DNA of 64,000 nt from JADJLQ01 sp044227925 (GTDB lineage Bacteria > Bacteroidota > Bacteroidia > Chitinophagales > Saprospiraceae): assembly GCA_044227925.1 (NCBI GenBank), contig JBGAVW010000022.1:1-64000 (forward strand), written 5' to 3'. Both the position numbers and the translations under genes were made by a program. The notes under the pieces were generated by a model that searched no databases, was not told the origin of the DNA, and saw only the letters and a program-made list of their open reading frames with translations. Positions 1 through 9,359 of this stretch are shown piece by piece; the stretch's first letter is position 1; every line of letters begins with the position of its first letter.

Positions 1-1227
1 ACCCTCTACAGTGTTTTTGGAAGATGTACCTGAGCTGGTAATTCGATAAATTCTTCCTTTATCTTTTCCTGCATTCAAATTTTGAGTTGCCTCTATATCA
101 TCGGGTATCCATTCCGGATGCTCTATTACATCCCGATACATATCTATAACATACAAGGCTCCATCATATCCCACTTTCATGTTTACAGGCCGGTGAGCTC
201 TGTCACTGCTCGCCAGGAAATCATTTTTGGGTAACACCCTGAAAGCTTTGTATCCTGCCCCTTCGGAAGTAATGTTATCTACATGCAATAGATTTAAAAC
301 TACATCAGCTATCCATACAGAGTTATTGAATTTATCTCCGAAAGCATTGCCACCATAAAAGGTAATACCGCAAGCTCCGGAAAAATGACCCGATTGTTCG
401 GGGTGATTGACGCGGGTTTCTTGTTCACCGATTGGATAAATCCTGGCCAGACCGTTTTCATCATGATCTGAACTATTTTGCAAGGTATGTTCAATTGCTA
501 GTCGTTGGTTTTTGATATATCTGTCCGGAAATACCAGATGCTGAATATGGTCAGTATTATGAGTTTCAAAAAAATGACCATAGTGATCCATAGCTAAGCC
601 AAAACCGCCGGATGATTCACCCAGTCTTTCCAATTTTTTTTGCTCTATATGGAATCGGATATCCTGTCCCCTGAGGGGCAATTTGTTTAATGAATCGGGC
701 CACCAATAGGGAGCTCCACTATTGCCGCCGTTAGCAGCATATATCCATCCATCCAGGCCATAGGTAAGTCCATTGTAATTATGCTGAAGGTTGCCTGTGC
801 TAAATCCACCCATGAGGGTATCAATTTTGTCCTCTTTTATATCATTGTTTTGATCACGCACATGTAACAAATAAGGTGGAGCAGCAACCAGTATCCCATC
901 TTTATACAACAAAAGGGATGAGGCCATGTTGAGATTACTTGCAAATTCACTTCGTGTATCAAATATGCCGTCTTTGTTTTCATCGGTCAACCGTACTATT
1001 CTGCTTTGGCTATCTTCCAAAGGATATCCTGGCATTTCCAATACAAAGGCATTGCCATTTTCATCAAACTCCAGATCTACCGGATCGGTAAGGAGTGGTT
1101 CCTGAGCTACTAAGGCAATATCGAAACCATTTTGTATTTGAAAGCCTTCAATCGATTTAATTATTTTTTCATTTCTACATGCTGCTGCCAGTATAACTAC
1201 AATTAAAACTATGAATGAACGAGCCAT
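1..1227 (-). CDS. Putative membrane-bound (PVC-type) dehydrogenase, lipoprotein, C-terminus cut by window edge
   Basis: The reading frame is open from the ATG at 1227 to base 1 (409 codons, no stop), so the 3' part lies outside the window. The N-terminus MARSFIVLIVVILAAAC is a lipoprotein signal with Cys17 as the likely lipidated residue. The body shows the signatures of the NHL/beta-propeller dehydrogenases often annotated as PVC-type or glucose/sorbosone dehydrogenase: DPVDLEFDENGNAFVLEMPGYP-type opening (about residues 47-67), repeated DG-W/GNG turns, and KGRIYRI near the visible end. Full-length relatives often continue into HEAT repeats and a CxxCH haem domain, but none of that is visible here. 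The likely role is periplasmic oxidation of a sugar or similar substrate; the substrate cannot be told. Confidence 0.8.
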   Translation of the reverse strand, partial: MARSFIVLIVVILAAACRNEKIIKSIEGFQIQNGFDIALVAQEPLLTDPVDLEFDENGNAFVLEMPGYPLEDSQSRIVRLTDENKDGIFDTRSEFASNLNMASSLLLYKDGILVAAPPYLLHVRDQNNDIKEDKIDTLMGGFSTGNLQHNYNGLTYGLDGWIYAANGGNSGAPYWWPDSLNKLPLRGQDIRFHIEQKKLERLGESSGGFGLAMDHYGHFFETHNTDHIQHLVFPDRYIKNQRLAIEHTLQNSSDHDENGLARIYPIGEQETRVNHPEQSGHFSGACGITFYGGNAFGDKFNNSVWIADVVLNLLHVDNITSEGAGYKAFRVLPKNDFLASSDRAHRPVNMKVGYDGALYVIDMYRDVIEHPEWIPDDIEATQNLNAGKDKGRIYRITSSGTSSKNTVEG

Positions 1228-1567
1228 TGGATGAATACTTTATTTATTGTAAATGAAAGATCTCTAAAAATATTGAAATGGGGTATTATTCTGAATGATT
1301 TAATGATTTTAGCGATAAAAATACATTGGATCTTGATAGTTCAGAGCGATTTTATGCTTAACCTCAAAATTGCTTGAAATTAACATTTTAGGTTTTAAAA
1401 ACTGAGATTTAAGGGCAAAAACATGACAAAACACTCAATTTAGGTTTAAAAAATAGGATTTTTATTTATAAAATTTGAAAAATTGGAAATTACAAGTTTT
1501 GATAGATTTTGAATTTTGAATGCTGATAAGCCGACTTAGATTTGACTCAACAAAACAGAATCAATCT
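1228..1567. other. AT-rich divergent intergenic region
   Basis: About 340 bases lie between the divergent dehydrogenase-like gene and the ammonium transporter. The stretch is strongly A+T-rich with several poly-A/poly-T runs. I see no convincing ORF, RNA gene or inverted repeat. It must hold promoters for both flanking genes, but no clear Bacteroidota -33/-7 pair (TTTG / TAnnTTTG) stands out. Confidence 0.5.
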
Positions 1568-2893
1568 ATGTCAATGAGTCGAAAATTAGCACTGATACCC
1601 TTCGGAATCCTTATCGGAGTAGTATTATTAACTTTATTTTTTCCAGGTATACCGTCTGCTGTTTATTCAGGTCCTGAATTAAACTCCGGAGATACTGCCT
1701 GGATGATTTCAGCTACTGCACTGGTGTTGTTTATGACACCCGGCCTTGCCTTCTTTTATGGTGGTATGGTACGTAAGAAAAATGTGATCTCTACCATGGC
1801 CCAGTCTTTCATATCCATGTCAGTTATCACCATCCTCTGGATCATCATCGGATTTAGTCTTGCCTTTGGAGATACGATCGGAGGAATCATTGGTAATCCC
1901 GCCACATTTTTTATGATGAATAATGTGCTGGAGCATAAGCCCTGGTCGTTAGCACCATCCATTCCACTTATTTTATTTGCAATGTATCAATTAAAATTTG
2001 CCATCATCACTCCTGCATTGATTACAGGTGCATTTGCTGAGCGGGTAAAATTTACTTCATATATTTTATTTATTGTTCTTTGGTCATTATTGATCTATTC
2101 ACCATTAGCACACATGACCTGGCATCCCGACGGATTTTTCTTTAAGCTTGGCGTGCTTGACTTTGCCGGTGGCACAGTAGTACATATGAGTGCGGGTGTT
2201 GCCGCTTTAGTATCTGCTTTGTTTTTTAAAAGCCGGGCCAGTGGAGGTCTTGAACCTGCCCGTATTACCTATGTGATATTAGGTACTGCATTATTATGGT
2301 TTGGTTGGTTAGGTTTTAATGGTGGATCCGCATTGGCGGCCAACAGCCTTGCTGCAACAGCCTTAGCTACTACTACAGCTGCATCTGCAGCTGCTGCATT
2401 CACCTGGATGATATTTGATGCAGTACGCGGAAGAAAACCATCTGCTATGGGATCATGTATTGGTGCTGTAGTGGGTTTGGTTGCCATCACACCTGCAGCA
2501 GGATTTATAAGCATTACTCATGCCATCACAGTCGGTGTAGTTTCTTCTATAGTAAGTAATATGGTAGTCGAATGGAGAAATGCCAAAACCAATATAGATG
2601 ATACGCTGGATGTATTCCCTTGCCATGGTGTAGGTGGTATGATGGGTATGCTTTTAACCGGTGTATTCGCTCATCAGGCCATCAATACAGCTAACACTAC
2701 AGGTAATGGTTTATTTTTCGGAGAAACAAAATTGTTTTTACTTCATCTGATGGCGATGGCAATCGTAATCGTATTTGTATTCATAGGTACCTGGGTATTA
2801 CTGAGAGTAGTAAATCTGATCACTCCTATGCGGGTAAGTGCTGAAGAAGAAGAAGCAGGTCTCGATATGTCCCAGCACGGCGAAAAGTTGTAA
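1568..2893 (+). CDS. amt: Ammonium transporter (Amt/MEP/Rh family)
   Basis: Inner-membrane channel for ammonium/ammonia uptake. The protein has about eleven hydrophobic segments and the family signature GDTAWMISATALVLFMTPGL followed by AFFYGG near the N-terminus. The two conserved pore histidines appear in GGTVVHMSAG (about residue 206) and PCHGVGGMMG (about residue 353). Length (about 440 residues) fits the family. I chose the ATG at 1568 (MSMSRK...) because the residues added by the upstream ATG at 1520 are polar and unlike an Amt start; 1520 remains possible. There is no adjacent glnK/PII gene, unlike many amtB loci. A strong terminator hairpin follows at 2932-2965, so it is probably monocistronic. 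Confidence 0.95.
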   Translation: MSMSRKLALIPFGILIGVVLLTLFFPGIPSAVYSGPELNSGDTAWMISATALVLFMTPGLAFFYGGMVRKKNVISTMAQSFISMSVITILWIIIGFSLAFGDTIGGIIGNPATFFMMNNVLEHKPWSLAPSIPLILFAMYQLKFAIITPALITGAFAERVKFTSYILFIVLWSLLIYSPLAHMTWHPDGFFFKLGVLDFAGGTVVHMSAGVAALVSALFFKSRASGGLEPARITYVILGTALLWFGWLGFNGGSALAANSLAATALATTTAASAAAAFTWMIFDAVRGRKPSAMGSCIGAVVGLVAITPAAGFISITHAITVGVVSSIVSNMVVEWRNAKTNIDDTLDVFPCHGVGGMMGMLLTGVFAHQAINTANTTGNGLFFGETKLFLLHLMAMAIVIVFVFIGTWVLLRVVNLITPMRVSAEEEEAGLDMSQHGEKL

Positions 2894-2931
2894 TAGCGTT
2901 TTTTATTCATATATATATTTAAGGTAGAAAT

Positions 2932-2965
2932 AAAGCCTTGGTGAAAGCACCAGGGCTTTTTTTTT
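2932..2965 (+). terminator. Rho-independent terminator of amt
   Basis: A 12-bp stem (AAAGCCTTGGTG paired with CACCAGGGCTTT, one G-T wobble) closes a 4-nt loop and runs into nine T residues. It lies 38 bases after the amt stop codon. Confidence 0.85.
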
Positions 2966-3037
2966 GAGGGAAGTTTGATTACGTATTCATACTCCTGCCC
3001 CAACGAATTTTAAGTGAGTTGCGTTTTTATATCAGAA

Positions 3038-3415
3038 ATGAAGTTTAGGTTTATTTTTTTAGTAGTCTTCATGGTGGCATGCAGTAAATCCACTATACCG
3101 ATGATCTTTGGTGATTGGGAGCAAATTGAGCAAAGGGAGAAAATAAATAACAATTGGTCAGATTGGGTCAAAATAAAAGAAGGCTCATCACCGGTTTTAG
3201 GATTTACCCGATTCGGAACAATCTTATATGATGGTAAAACTCCAAAAAATTGTTGTCAGTATTTACGATATGAAATCAAATCTTCCCAAATCAGTTTATT
3301 TGATTTTACGCCTGCTACAGCTTTTTGTGATTGTTATCCTTGTGGTTCATGGCAAATAGTAGAGCAAAGCGTGTCGATGTGCTTGAAACAGGTAAAATAT
3401 GTCAGAGTTAAATGA
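3038..3415 (+). CDS. Small hypothetical lipoprotein
   Basis: A 125-residue protein starting at the ATG at 3038 (MKFRFIFLVVFMVAC), a textbook lipoprotein signal with the lipidated Cys at residue 15. A GTG 24 bases upstream is also in frame but would spoil the signal peptide. The mature part is polar, with the pattern GDWEQIEQREK and several cysteines (CCQYL, FCDCYPCGSW) that could form disulfides or bind metal. The start of the mature region (a GxW motif) resembles small lipocalin-like lipoproteins of Bacteroidota, but I cannot assign a family. It is likely periplasmic or outer-membrane attached; function unknown. Confidence 0.6.
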   Translation: MKFRFIFLVVFMVACSKSTIPMIFGDWEQIEQREKINNNWSDWVKIKEGSSPVLGFTRFGTILYDGKTPKNCCQYLRYEIKSSQISLFDFTPATAFCDCYPCGSWQIVEQSVSMCLKQVKYVRVK

Positions 3416-3441
3416 CAATATAAAAAATCAAGATTTGTTTA

Positions 3442-3479
3442 ATTGAAGTATACAGATTGCCTTTTTTATCTGCTTCAAT
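3442..3479. terminator. Possible bidirectional terminator hairpin spanning a stop codon
   Basis: ATTGAAG (3442-3448) and CAGAT (3453-3457) pair with ATCTG (3468-3472) and CTTCAAT (3473-3479), with a 4-nt bulge and a T-rich loop. It sits between two convergent genes, and its right arm includes the stop codon of the M14 peptidase. There is no long T-run after the stem, so confidence is low. Confidence 0.35.
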
Positions 3480-6030
3480 CTTCCTCTCCTCCAAATCCCC
3501 CTCCAACCGGGTTTGTCATCAACGGTCCCAAAAACAATGCATTCAAAAATAATCTATTGGTGCCATACCAAATGCCTCGGAAATTGGGATTGTCTGCGAA
3601 TAGAATAACCCTGCCGGCACCTTCATGTGAACAAAGTAAGGCAGCATTATTGGCAATTTTGGGTTCCGTACTGGGGTGAAGGTAACCCCCGATTAATGGT
3701 TTGGCAGCGTATTTGGCCACTGTACTTGCCGGGCTTTTGCTGGACAGTAAAATCGTTTTATTGTTTTTGTACACACTGATTTTTCTTGATTGAAATCCAA
3801 ATCCCAATGGATGAGTAATGTCGAGGTCGGCTTCAAAGATGGAGCCACCTAATTGTTTAGCGCCTTCCCTGCTTTGCACATCTTCATAGTTGGCCCTCGC
3901 TGCAGAAACGGTGTCTGCTGGCACAAATTTTTCCCTGGTAAGCCCGATTCTGGAAGCCCATTCGGATGCCCCCTTAAAACAAATCAACGTACCACCGCCA
4001 TTCACCCATGCTTTTAGCCTGTCTTCGAATGGCTTATCAAAACTGTAATTGCCGTGTACCAGGACCATTGCAGTATAATTATTTAAATCCACCCGGTTTA
4101 TATTTGCAATATCTACTTTAGAAATGGGCATATTTATTCTTTGATCGAGCAAATGCCATACTTCTCCTGCTTCGTAGGAGTTAGTTCCGAAGCCAATCGG
4201 CATAAGTGCTTTTGGCATTTTCACGGCACGCATAAAATTGGATCCCAGGTCTATACCACTCATTGAGTAACCTGTCTCCACCCCATATATTTTTACTTTA
4301 GTATCTGCTTGTACTGTTTTTAAAATTTCTGTGAGTTCGGCAGGTGTTTTGGTTTGAGATTGTACAGGAATGAATAAAGTACCGTGATTAAATACCATAG
4401 CCTGACCGTTGATGCGGGTAGTAAATGATTTAAAAGCGGTCAAAATAGTTACATTATTTTTTTGCAAAGCATATAATGTACGGTATGCATTATAATCCCT
4501 GAAATCAATTAAATAGCCATACTTATTTTCAGTTAAGCCAGGGCTTTGAATCTCAACCGGCTTACTGATTTTGGATCCTTTAGTGAATGCAGTTTTTACT
4601 TCCTGGAAGGGTATTCCAAATGCATGTGGTAATGACCAGGTTGAGGCATCATAGAATAAACTGTCCGTATACGTGATGTCTTTTTCAAATACGGATTTGA
4701 CCATGATGTAATTCATCTGATCAGTAGGTACGATATAGGAAGTGCCTTTGCTGAAAGAAGAATTGTTGATGTTTTGATCTTTATCCGTTTCGTATAACTC
4801 TATTTTATGGCTGAGCAATAAATTTACAAATGCAACATTACGTGTCATGTCGTATTTGTCACCAAATACATAAGCTTTTACAGGATTGGCTTTGGCCTGA
4901 TTTGACGCTGTGTTATAAAAATCCCTTCTGCATTTTAATAGCATGGCTTTTTCATTTAAAGAAGCGCGTATAGTGGCCAGGGACGCCGTGGCCTGATTTC
5001 GAATAGTAAATCCGAAAGTCAAAGGCACAGTGGGGGTCTCTTGAATATGACCGCGTGAACTCGCCTGCTCAAATAAAAATCCTGCTCCACCGTAAAAATT
5101 TACATAGCTCGATCCATAGCCCGGATATAATTTATCGAACGATTCTTTGGTATAAAATAAAGATTGAATGCTTTCAGTGGCTTTGGTAAAGTATTCACCA
5201 AACTTAGGATACACCACATCATATAAATAAGATGGAACCACCGGATTATTACTGCTGTATTTTCCAGGATCAAAATAAAAAGTGCTATTGGTGCCCATCT
5301 CGTGATGATCCGTCATCACATAAGGCATCCATTCATGGAAAAGTCTCATTCTGTTTCTGCTTTCTGGATGTATACCAAGAAACCAGTCTCTATTGAGGTC
5401 AAACCAATAATGATTGGTTCTACCTCCTGGCCAAACCTCCGTATGTTCTCTATCCAACGGGTCGGATACGTTTGGAGTGCCTTTATGCATATTGGCCCAA
5501 TGACTATGTCTGTCTCTGCCGTCTGGATTGTAGTTTGGATCCAATAATATTACTAAGCCGTCAAGCCATGATTTGGTCTCCGGGGATTGATTGGCTACCA
5601 AATAATAAGCAGTAAGCATGGCAGCTTCACTGCTGGAGGGTTCATTACCGTGTACATTATACCCCAGGGTGATTACCAAAGGTTCATCATCACCACCTGG
5701 ATTATTTGCCCTTTTGAGATTGGCTTGGCGTATTTGTTCAAGGCGTGAAGAGTTAGTAACAGATGTTATAGTTGCTACGATTTGAGGTCGATGTTCATAA
5801 GTCTCACCAATAATTTGAGTACTGATTTTTTCAGATAACCGGTCAAGTTCTTTAATATACTCAATGATTTTATCATGGCGCGTATGATGGGACCCAATTG
5901 GATACCCAAGAAATTTTTCAGGTGTAGGGATCGTGGGATCAAAATCGGCAGAAGATGGGTAGAAATAAGATATCTGCGATTGTACATGCAAGGTTAGGGC
6001 TAAAAAGCTGAAGAGGTAAACTATTTTCAT
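3475..6030 (-). CDS. Secreted M14-family zinc carboxypeptidase-like protein
   Basis: A large exported metallopeptidase of about 851 residues. The ATG at 6030 gives a clean signal peptide (MKIVYLFSFLALTLHVQSQ); an upstream ATG at 6165 would only add a non-signal leader. The M14 zinc-site HxxE is seen in VHGNEP (His about 127, Glu about 130), followed by DPNYNPDGRDR (substrate-binding Asn/Arg region), a HHEMGT segment that should supply the third zinc ligand, and FLFEQASSRG with the probable catalytic Glu. The C-terminal third contains a GATase-like element (WVNGGGTLICFKG), as in other long Bacteroidota M14 proteins. The chain ends in a Gly/acidic tail (GGGFGGEED). Substrate unknown; probably peptide scavenging in the periplasm or outside the cell. 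Confidence 0.9.
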   Translation of the reverse strand: MKIVYLFSFLALTLHVQSQISYFYPSSADFDPTIPTPEKFLGYPIGSHHTRHDKIIEYIKELDRLSEKISTQIIGETYEHRPQIVATITSVTNSSRLEQIRQANLKRANNPGGDDEPLVITLGYNVHGNEPSSSEAAMLTAYYLVANQSPETKSWLDGLVILLDPNYNPDGRDRHSHWANMHKGTPNVSDPLDREHTEVWPGGRTNHYWFDLNRDWFLGIHPESRNRMRLFHEWMPYVMTDHHEMGTNSTFYFDPGKYSSNNPVVPSYLYDVVYPKFGEYFTKATESIQSLFYTKESFDKLYPGYGSSYVNFYGGAGFLFEQASSRGHIQETPTVPLTFGFTIRNQATASLATIRASLNEKAMLLKCRRDFYNTASNQAKANPVKAYVFGDKYDMTRNVAFVNLLLSHKIELYETDKDQNINNSSFSKGTSYIVPTDQMNYIMVKSVFEKDITYTDSLFYDASTWSLPHAFGIPFQEVKTAFTKGSKISKPVEIQSPGLTENKYGYLIDFRDYNAYRTLYALQKNNVTILTAFKSFTTRINGQAMVFNHGTLFIPVQSQTKTPAELTEILKTVQADTKVKIYGVETGYSMSGIDLGSNFMRAVKMPKALMPIGFGTNSYEAGEVWHLLDQRINMPISKVDIANINRVDLNNYTAMVLVHGNYSFDKPFEDRLKAWVNGGGTLICFKGASEWASRIGLTREKFVPADTVSAARANYEDVQSREGAKQLGGSIFEADLDITHPLGFGFQSRKISVYKNNKTILLSSKSPASTVAKYAAKPLIGGYLHPSTEPKIANNAALLCSHEGAGRVILFADNPNFRGIWYGTNRLFLNALFLGPLMTNPVGGGFGGEED

Positions 6031-6312
6031 TTTTAGACAGGATTTAAAAAGCCGAATATAATTAAATGTGTATTGGTGGATAAATTTTATTTTCAGATTT
6101 CGGCATGCATTATTTTGAACAGGGAAATTATCAATTAGATTGATTAGAAACAAGGCTGGATGCATTCAAACTACCGTTGTCATTCTTTTCTTTTGGTACA
6201 CAATGCCGGATCAGCAGCAGGACCAGCAATACTATATCCGAAAAGTATGTTTTTAGTAGCTTTGTACAGTTATGGCAAATTCAACAATTATTCTTTTTTT
6301 TATTCCTCGTGT

Positions 6313-7098
6313 ATGAACACTCTTGCAATCAAAATTCTATTAATGCCCATTGTGATAGCGATCGTTTCCCATGCAATCAAAAAATGGGGTCCTACTATGG
6401 CTGGTATCATCAGCTGTCTGCCATGGGTAGCCGGACCCATTTTGATTTTTATTGCTGTAGAGCAAGGATCGATATTTGCCGCACACACTATACCCGGGGT
6501 GATGGTAGGTATTTTAGGTTGGTTGGCATTTTGCGTTACTTATGCCTATCTGGGTCGAAAGTATAATCCGATTTGGTGTTGTATAAGCGGCTATTTAGCT
6601 TACTTGCTTACCGCATTGGTATTTAAAGATATACCCGGATTCATCGGTTTGAATTTGAGTTTTGCATTGGCTATCCTTCTTATTAGTATTGCATTTTATT
6701 ATTTTCCACATTTGAAAAAACCCTATACCAAACCGCTCAAAGAATTCAGATATGATTTACTGATGCGGATGATAGCAAGTACCCTTATTGTGGTGAGTAT
6801 TACCCAACTGGCCGAAATGCTGGGCCCAAAATGGAGTGGTATCCTCACCCCCATACCGGTGATTACAGCCGTGGTGGCTGTTTTTACCCATTATACTCAA
6901 GGTATGGAAGCAACCATCAGTTTGTTCAAGGGATTACTGATGGGAGTATATGGCTTTACTATATTTTTATTTTCACAGGCTTATTTATTACCAAAGACAT
7001 CTATTTTGTTTTCATTTATGATTGGTATATTTTTTAATATCCTCATGACGATATTGGTCAGATGGATATTGATTAAAATCCATTTTATTCAAAGATAA
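6313..7098 (+). CDS. Integral membrane protein of unknown function with internal duplication
   Basis: About 261 residues with roughly eight predicted membrane spans. The start at 6313 (MNTLAIKILLMPIVIAIVSH) gives a hydrophobic first helix; the upstream in-frame ATG at 6160 adds a 51-residue soluble leader that overlaps the divergent peptidase and is unlikely. Each half carries the same motif: KKWGPTMAGIISCLPWVAGP early on and GPKWSGILTPIPVITAVVAV later, suggesting two inverted or tandem repeats as in many small transporters. It is followed after 6 bases by a methyltransferase gene, so the two are probably co-transcribed. I cannot name the family; a transporter role is inferred only from topology. 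Confidence 0.75.
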   Translation: MNTLAIKILLMPIVIAIVSHAIKKWGPTMAGIISCLPWVAGPILIFIAVEQGSIFAAHTIPGVMVGILGWLAFCVTYAYLGRKYNPIWCCISGYLAYLLTALVFKDIPGFIGLNLSFALAILLISIAFYYFPHLKKPYTKPLKEFRYDLLMRMIASTLIVVSITQLAEMLGPKWSGILTPIPVITAVVAVFTHYTQGMEATISLFKGLLMGVYGFTIFLFSQAYLLPKTSILFSFMIGIFFNILMTILVRWILIKIHFIQR

Positions 7099-7104
7099 AA
7101 AAGG

Positions 7105-7734
7105 ATGAGTAATTTTGCCATTATGGCAACTAATGAAACGGAAGCATACTGGACCAATCGATATCTTGCGGATAATGTGGGTTGGGATATAGGTTTTCCA
7201 TCTGAACCTATTAAAGCCTATATAGATCAACTGACAAATAAAGATATCAAAATATTGATACCGGGTGCAGGAAATGCATATGAAGCTGAATACCTTTTGA
7301 AATCAGGCTTTAATAATGTATTCATTCTCGATATCTCTGAAGTTCCATTGAAAAAATTTAAGGATAGAAACCCATCTTTTGCTAATGAAAAGTTGATTCA
7401 TGACGATTTTTTTACCCATACCGGTAAGTATGATTTAATATTGGAACAAACTTTTTTTTGTTCATTCCCACCTACTACCGAAAACAGAGCAGCTTATTTT
7501 AAGCAAATGGCAAAGCTTCTTCCTGACCAGGGAAAGTTAGCAGGTGTCTGGTTTGATTTTCCTAAAGTGGAGGGTGATATGATCAATCGTCCATTTGGTG
7601 GTAATAAAGAGGAATACATTCAATATCTGGCCCCTTATTTTGAAATACATACTTTAGCTCGTTGTTTTAATTCCATAGCACCCAGAATGGGGAAGGAGTT
7701 GTTTGGGATTTTATTGAAAAGACAATCTTCTTAG
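7105..7734 (+). CDS. SAM-dependent methyltransferase, thiopurine S-methyltransferase (TPMT) family
   Basis: A 209-residue class I methyltransferase. Features of the TPMT-like group are the N-terminal AYWTNRYLADNVGWDIGFPS, the SAM-binding loop LIPGAGNAYEAEYL (about residues 51-64), the acidic end of strand two (ILDIS), and EQTFFCSFPP followed by GVWFDFP. Family members methylate thiols, or selenium/tellurium compounds in bacteria, and often serve detoxification. The start at 7105 follows an AAAAAAGG purine run; a second Met at 7123 is also possible. It lies 6 bases after a membrane-protein gene and is likely in the same operon. Confidence 0.88.
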   Translation: MSNFAIMATNETEAYWTNRYLADNVGWDIGFPSEPIKAYIDQLTNKDIKILIPGAGNAYEAEYLLKSGFNNVFILDISEVPLKKFKDRNPSFANEKLIHDDFFTHTGKYDLILEQTFFCSFPPTTENRAAYFKQMAKLLPDQGKLAGVWFDFPKVEGDMINRPFGGNKEEYIQYLAPYFEIHTLARCFNSIAPRMGKELFGILLKRQSS

Positions 7735-7817
7735 TTCAATCCAAAACCCATTTTTATGGCCTTAATTTAAAATACACGTGGAAAATTTAAAACGCTCATA
7801 ATTAAAGTAAATGCAGA

Positions 7818-9155
7818 TTATATTTTTATTAAGAGGGTAGGTCTGCCGGATAAATGATTCATTCTTAAGTATACCAAAGAATAAAGACCCGGGGGCAGTC
7901 CGGAGATATTAACTCTGGCATCAATCCCCTGAATCTCCTGCGAATCCATTTCTTTTCCATGTATAGTATAAATCTTCAATGTGCCATGCAGGCTTTTATC
8001 AGATTTCAGAGTTATTTGATACTGCGCAGGATTAGGATAAATCGATAATGGCGGATCAGCTTTCGACACATTTGTAGAAGTCATTAAATAACAGGATGTG
8101 TTTAAATACTCTTTTACTTTTTGGGTAAGTACATCCAAAGTTCCAAAAGCATAGCCCGGACATTCGGTATTGCAACCTGCTTTGTGAGGAGAAATTCTAT
8201 TGAGGTAGAGTCCCGAAGAACTATGCAATACAGGATCAAATGCAGTAAACCCCAGATTAAAAGCATGGTAAGAAAGCACTTTTATTAGACTTTGCATTGC
8301 CAACGGGGCAGGCGGCTCGGCGGTGAAATCACCAATCAAACATACACCTATAGTGTTGCTGTTTTTACTGCAAAAATGTGCTCCTAAAACATATTTGGAT
8401 CGATTTTCATTACTGCCTCTCCCTTCGAATATCGTACCATCTGGTGTGATTAACCAATTATAACCGATATCACTCCATCCATTACTATTAACATGATAAT
8501 TCCATATGCTTAATACCATTGCTTCATTGGGTAAAAAAAGAGGAGTAAAGCTATGATGCACTATCAGGTGAGTTGGTTGAGTGAATGTCGGATTTCTACT
8601 GTTTGATCCGTCAGGACAACCCCATTCCTTGCGAGTGATGTATTCAAAATCACATTCCTGGATTCTTTTATGCCTTGTATTGATATCACCGAATTTTTTC
8701 CCTTCTACCCGGGGTGGAGAATAAATATCAATCCAAAATGAGTACCCTGCCGTAGTTGCATTACCAGGCAAGGTGATGCTATTGATTTCTTTCGGTAATA
8801 TATACAATCTGGAACTGTGAAGATTTACATAAGAATCTACATGTGGATCTTCGACCAAATTAAGAATGTATTCTTTTCCCAGGTAGGTATATGAAAATGC
8901 CGTAATGGGCATGTGCTCACTATCCCACCTTATATTAACTGTCGTAAAATAAGGTCGTTCCAGCTGATCAAATGTAATGATTTGCTCTGCACTTTTGTTT
9001 TTCCCGAGTTTTGTTTCCAGTTGAAATCGAAACATATGATCTGTCATTTTTATAAATGCTTGTGGATAGCCTACCATAGTGCAGGTCAATTGGAGCAAAA
9101 TTAAAAGCAACCACTTCAACCAATTCGATGTGGAAATGCAAGAAAAATGGATCAT
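7818..9155 (-). CDS. Secreted N-acetylmuramoyl-L-alanine amidase (PGRP/Amidase_2) with T9SS C-terminal domain
   Basis: A 445-residue exported peptidoglycan amidase. An N-terminal hydrophobic segment (about residues 10-28) serves as signal. The Amidase_2/PGRP core runs from about 190 to 350: zinc ligands His200 or 201 (LIVHHS), His324 and Cys332 (HKAGCNTECPG, the usual eight-residue spacing), with Tyr232 in DIGYNW as the catalytic-site tyrosine. The C-terminus (SIYPNP near 372 to the end) is a type A T9SS sorting domain with the NISGLPPGLYSL pattern. The enzyme should therefore be displayed or released outside the cell, perhaps attacking other cells' walls. The N-terminal 150 residues match no domain I recognise. 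Confidence 0.9.
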   Translation of the reverse strand: MIHFSCISTSNWLKWLLLILLQLTCTMVGYPQAFIKMTDHMFRFQLETKLGKNKSAEQIITFDQLERPYFTTVNIRWDSEHMPITAFSYTYLGKEYILNLVEDPHVDSYVNLHSSRLYILPKEINSITLPGNATTAGYSFWIDIYSPPRVEGKKFGDINTRHKRIQECDFEYITRKEWGCPDGSNSRNPTFTQPTHLIVHHSFTPLFLPNEAMVLSIWNYHVNSNGWSDIGYNWLITPDGTIFEGRGSNENRSKYVLGAHFCSKNSNTIGVCLIGDFTAEPPAPLAMQSLIKVLSYHAFNLGFTAFDPVLHSSSGLYLNRISPHKAGCNTECPGYAFGTLDVLTQKVKEYLNTSCYLMTSTNVSKADPPLSIYPNPAQYQITLKSDKSLHGTLKIYTIHGKEMDSQEIQGIDARVNISGLPPGLYSLVYLRMNHLSGRPTLLIKI

Positions 9156-9359
9156 ATAAATCGGAAAATAAAATTAATTAAAATAACATTGTCCTGAAGT
9201 AAAATGATTATTCATTCATACTATTTGATGTAGCTAATTTCTTTATATACTAGTGGAATTATCGTTTTTATAACTTAGGTAACGACGGTAAGAATCCCGA
9301 AAGATATCACTAAAAAACACTATATTAGATGAATACTTTAACCAAAATCTTAATTTCTT

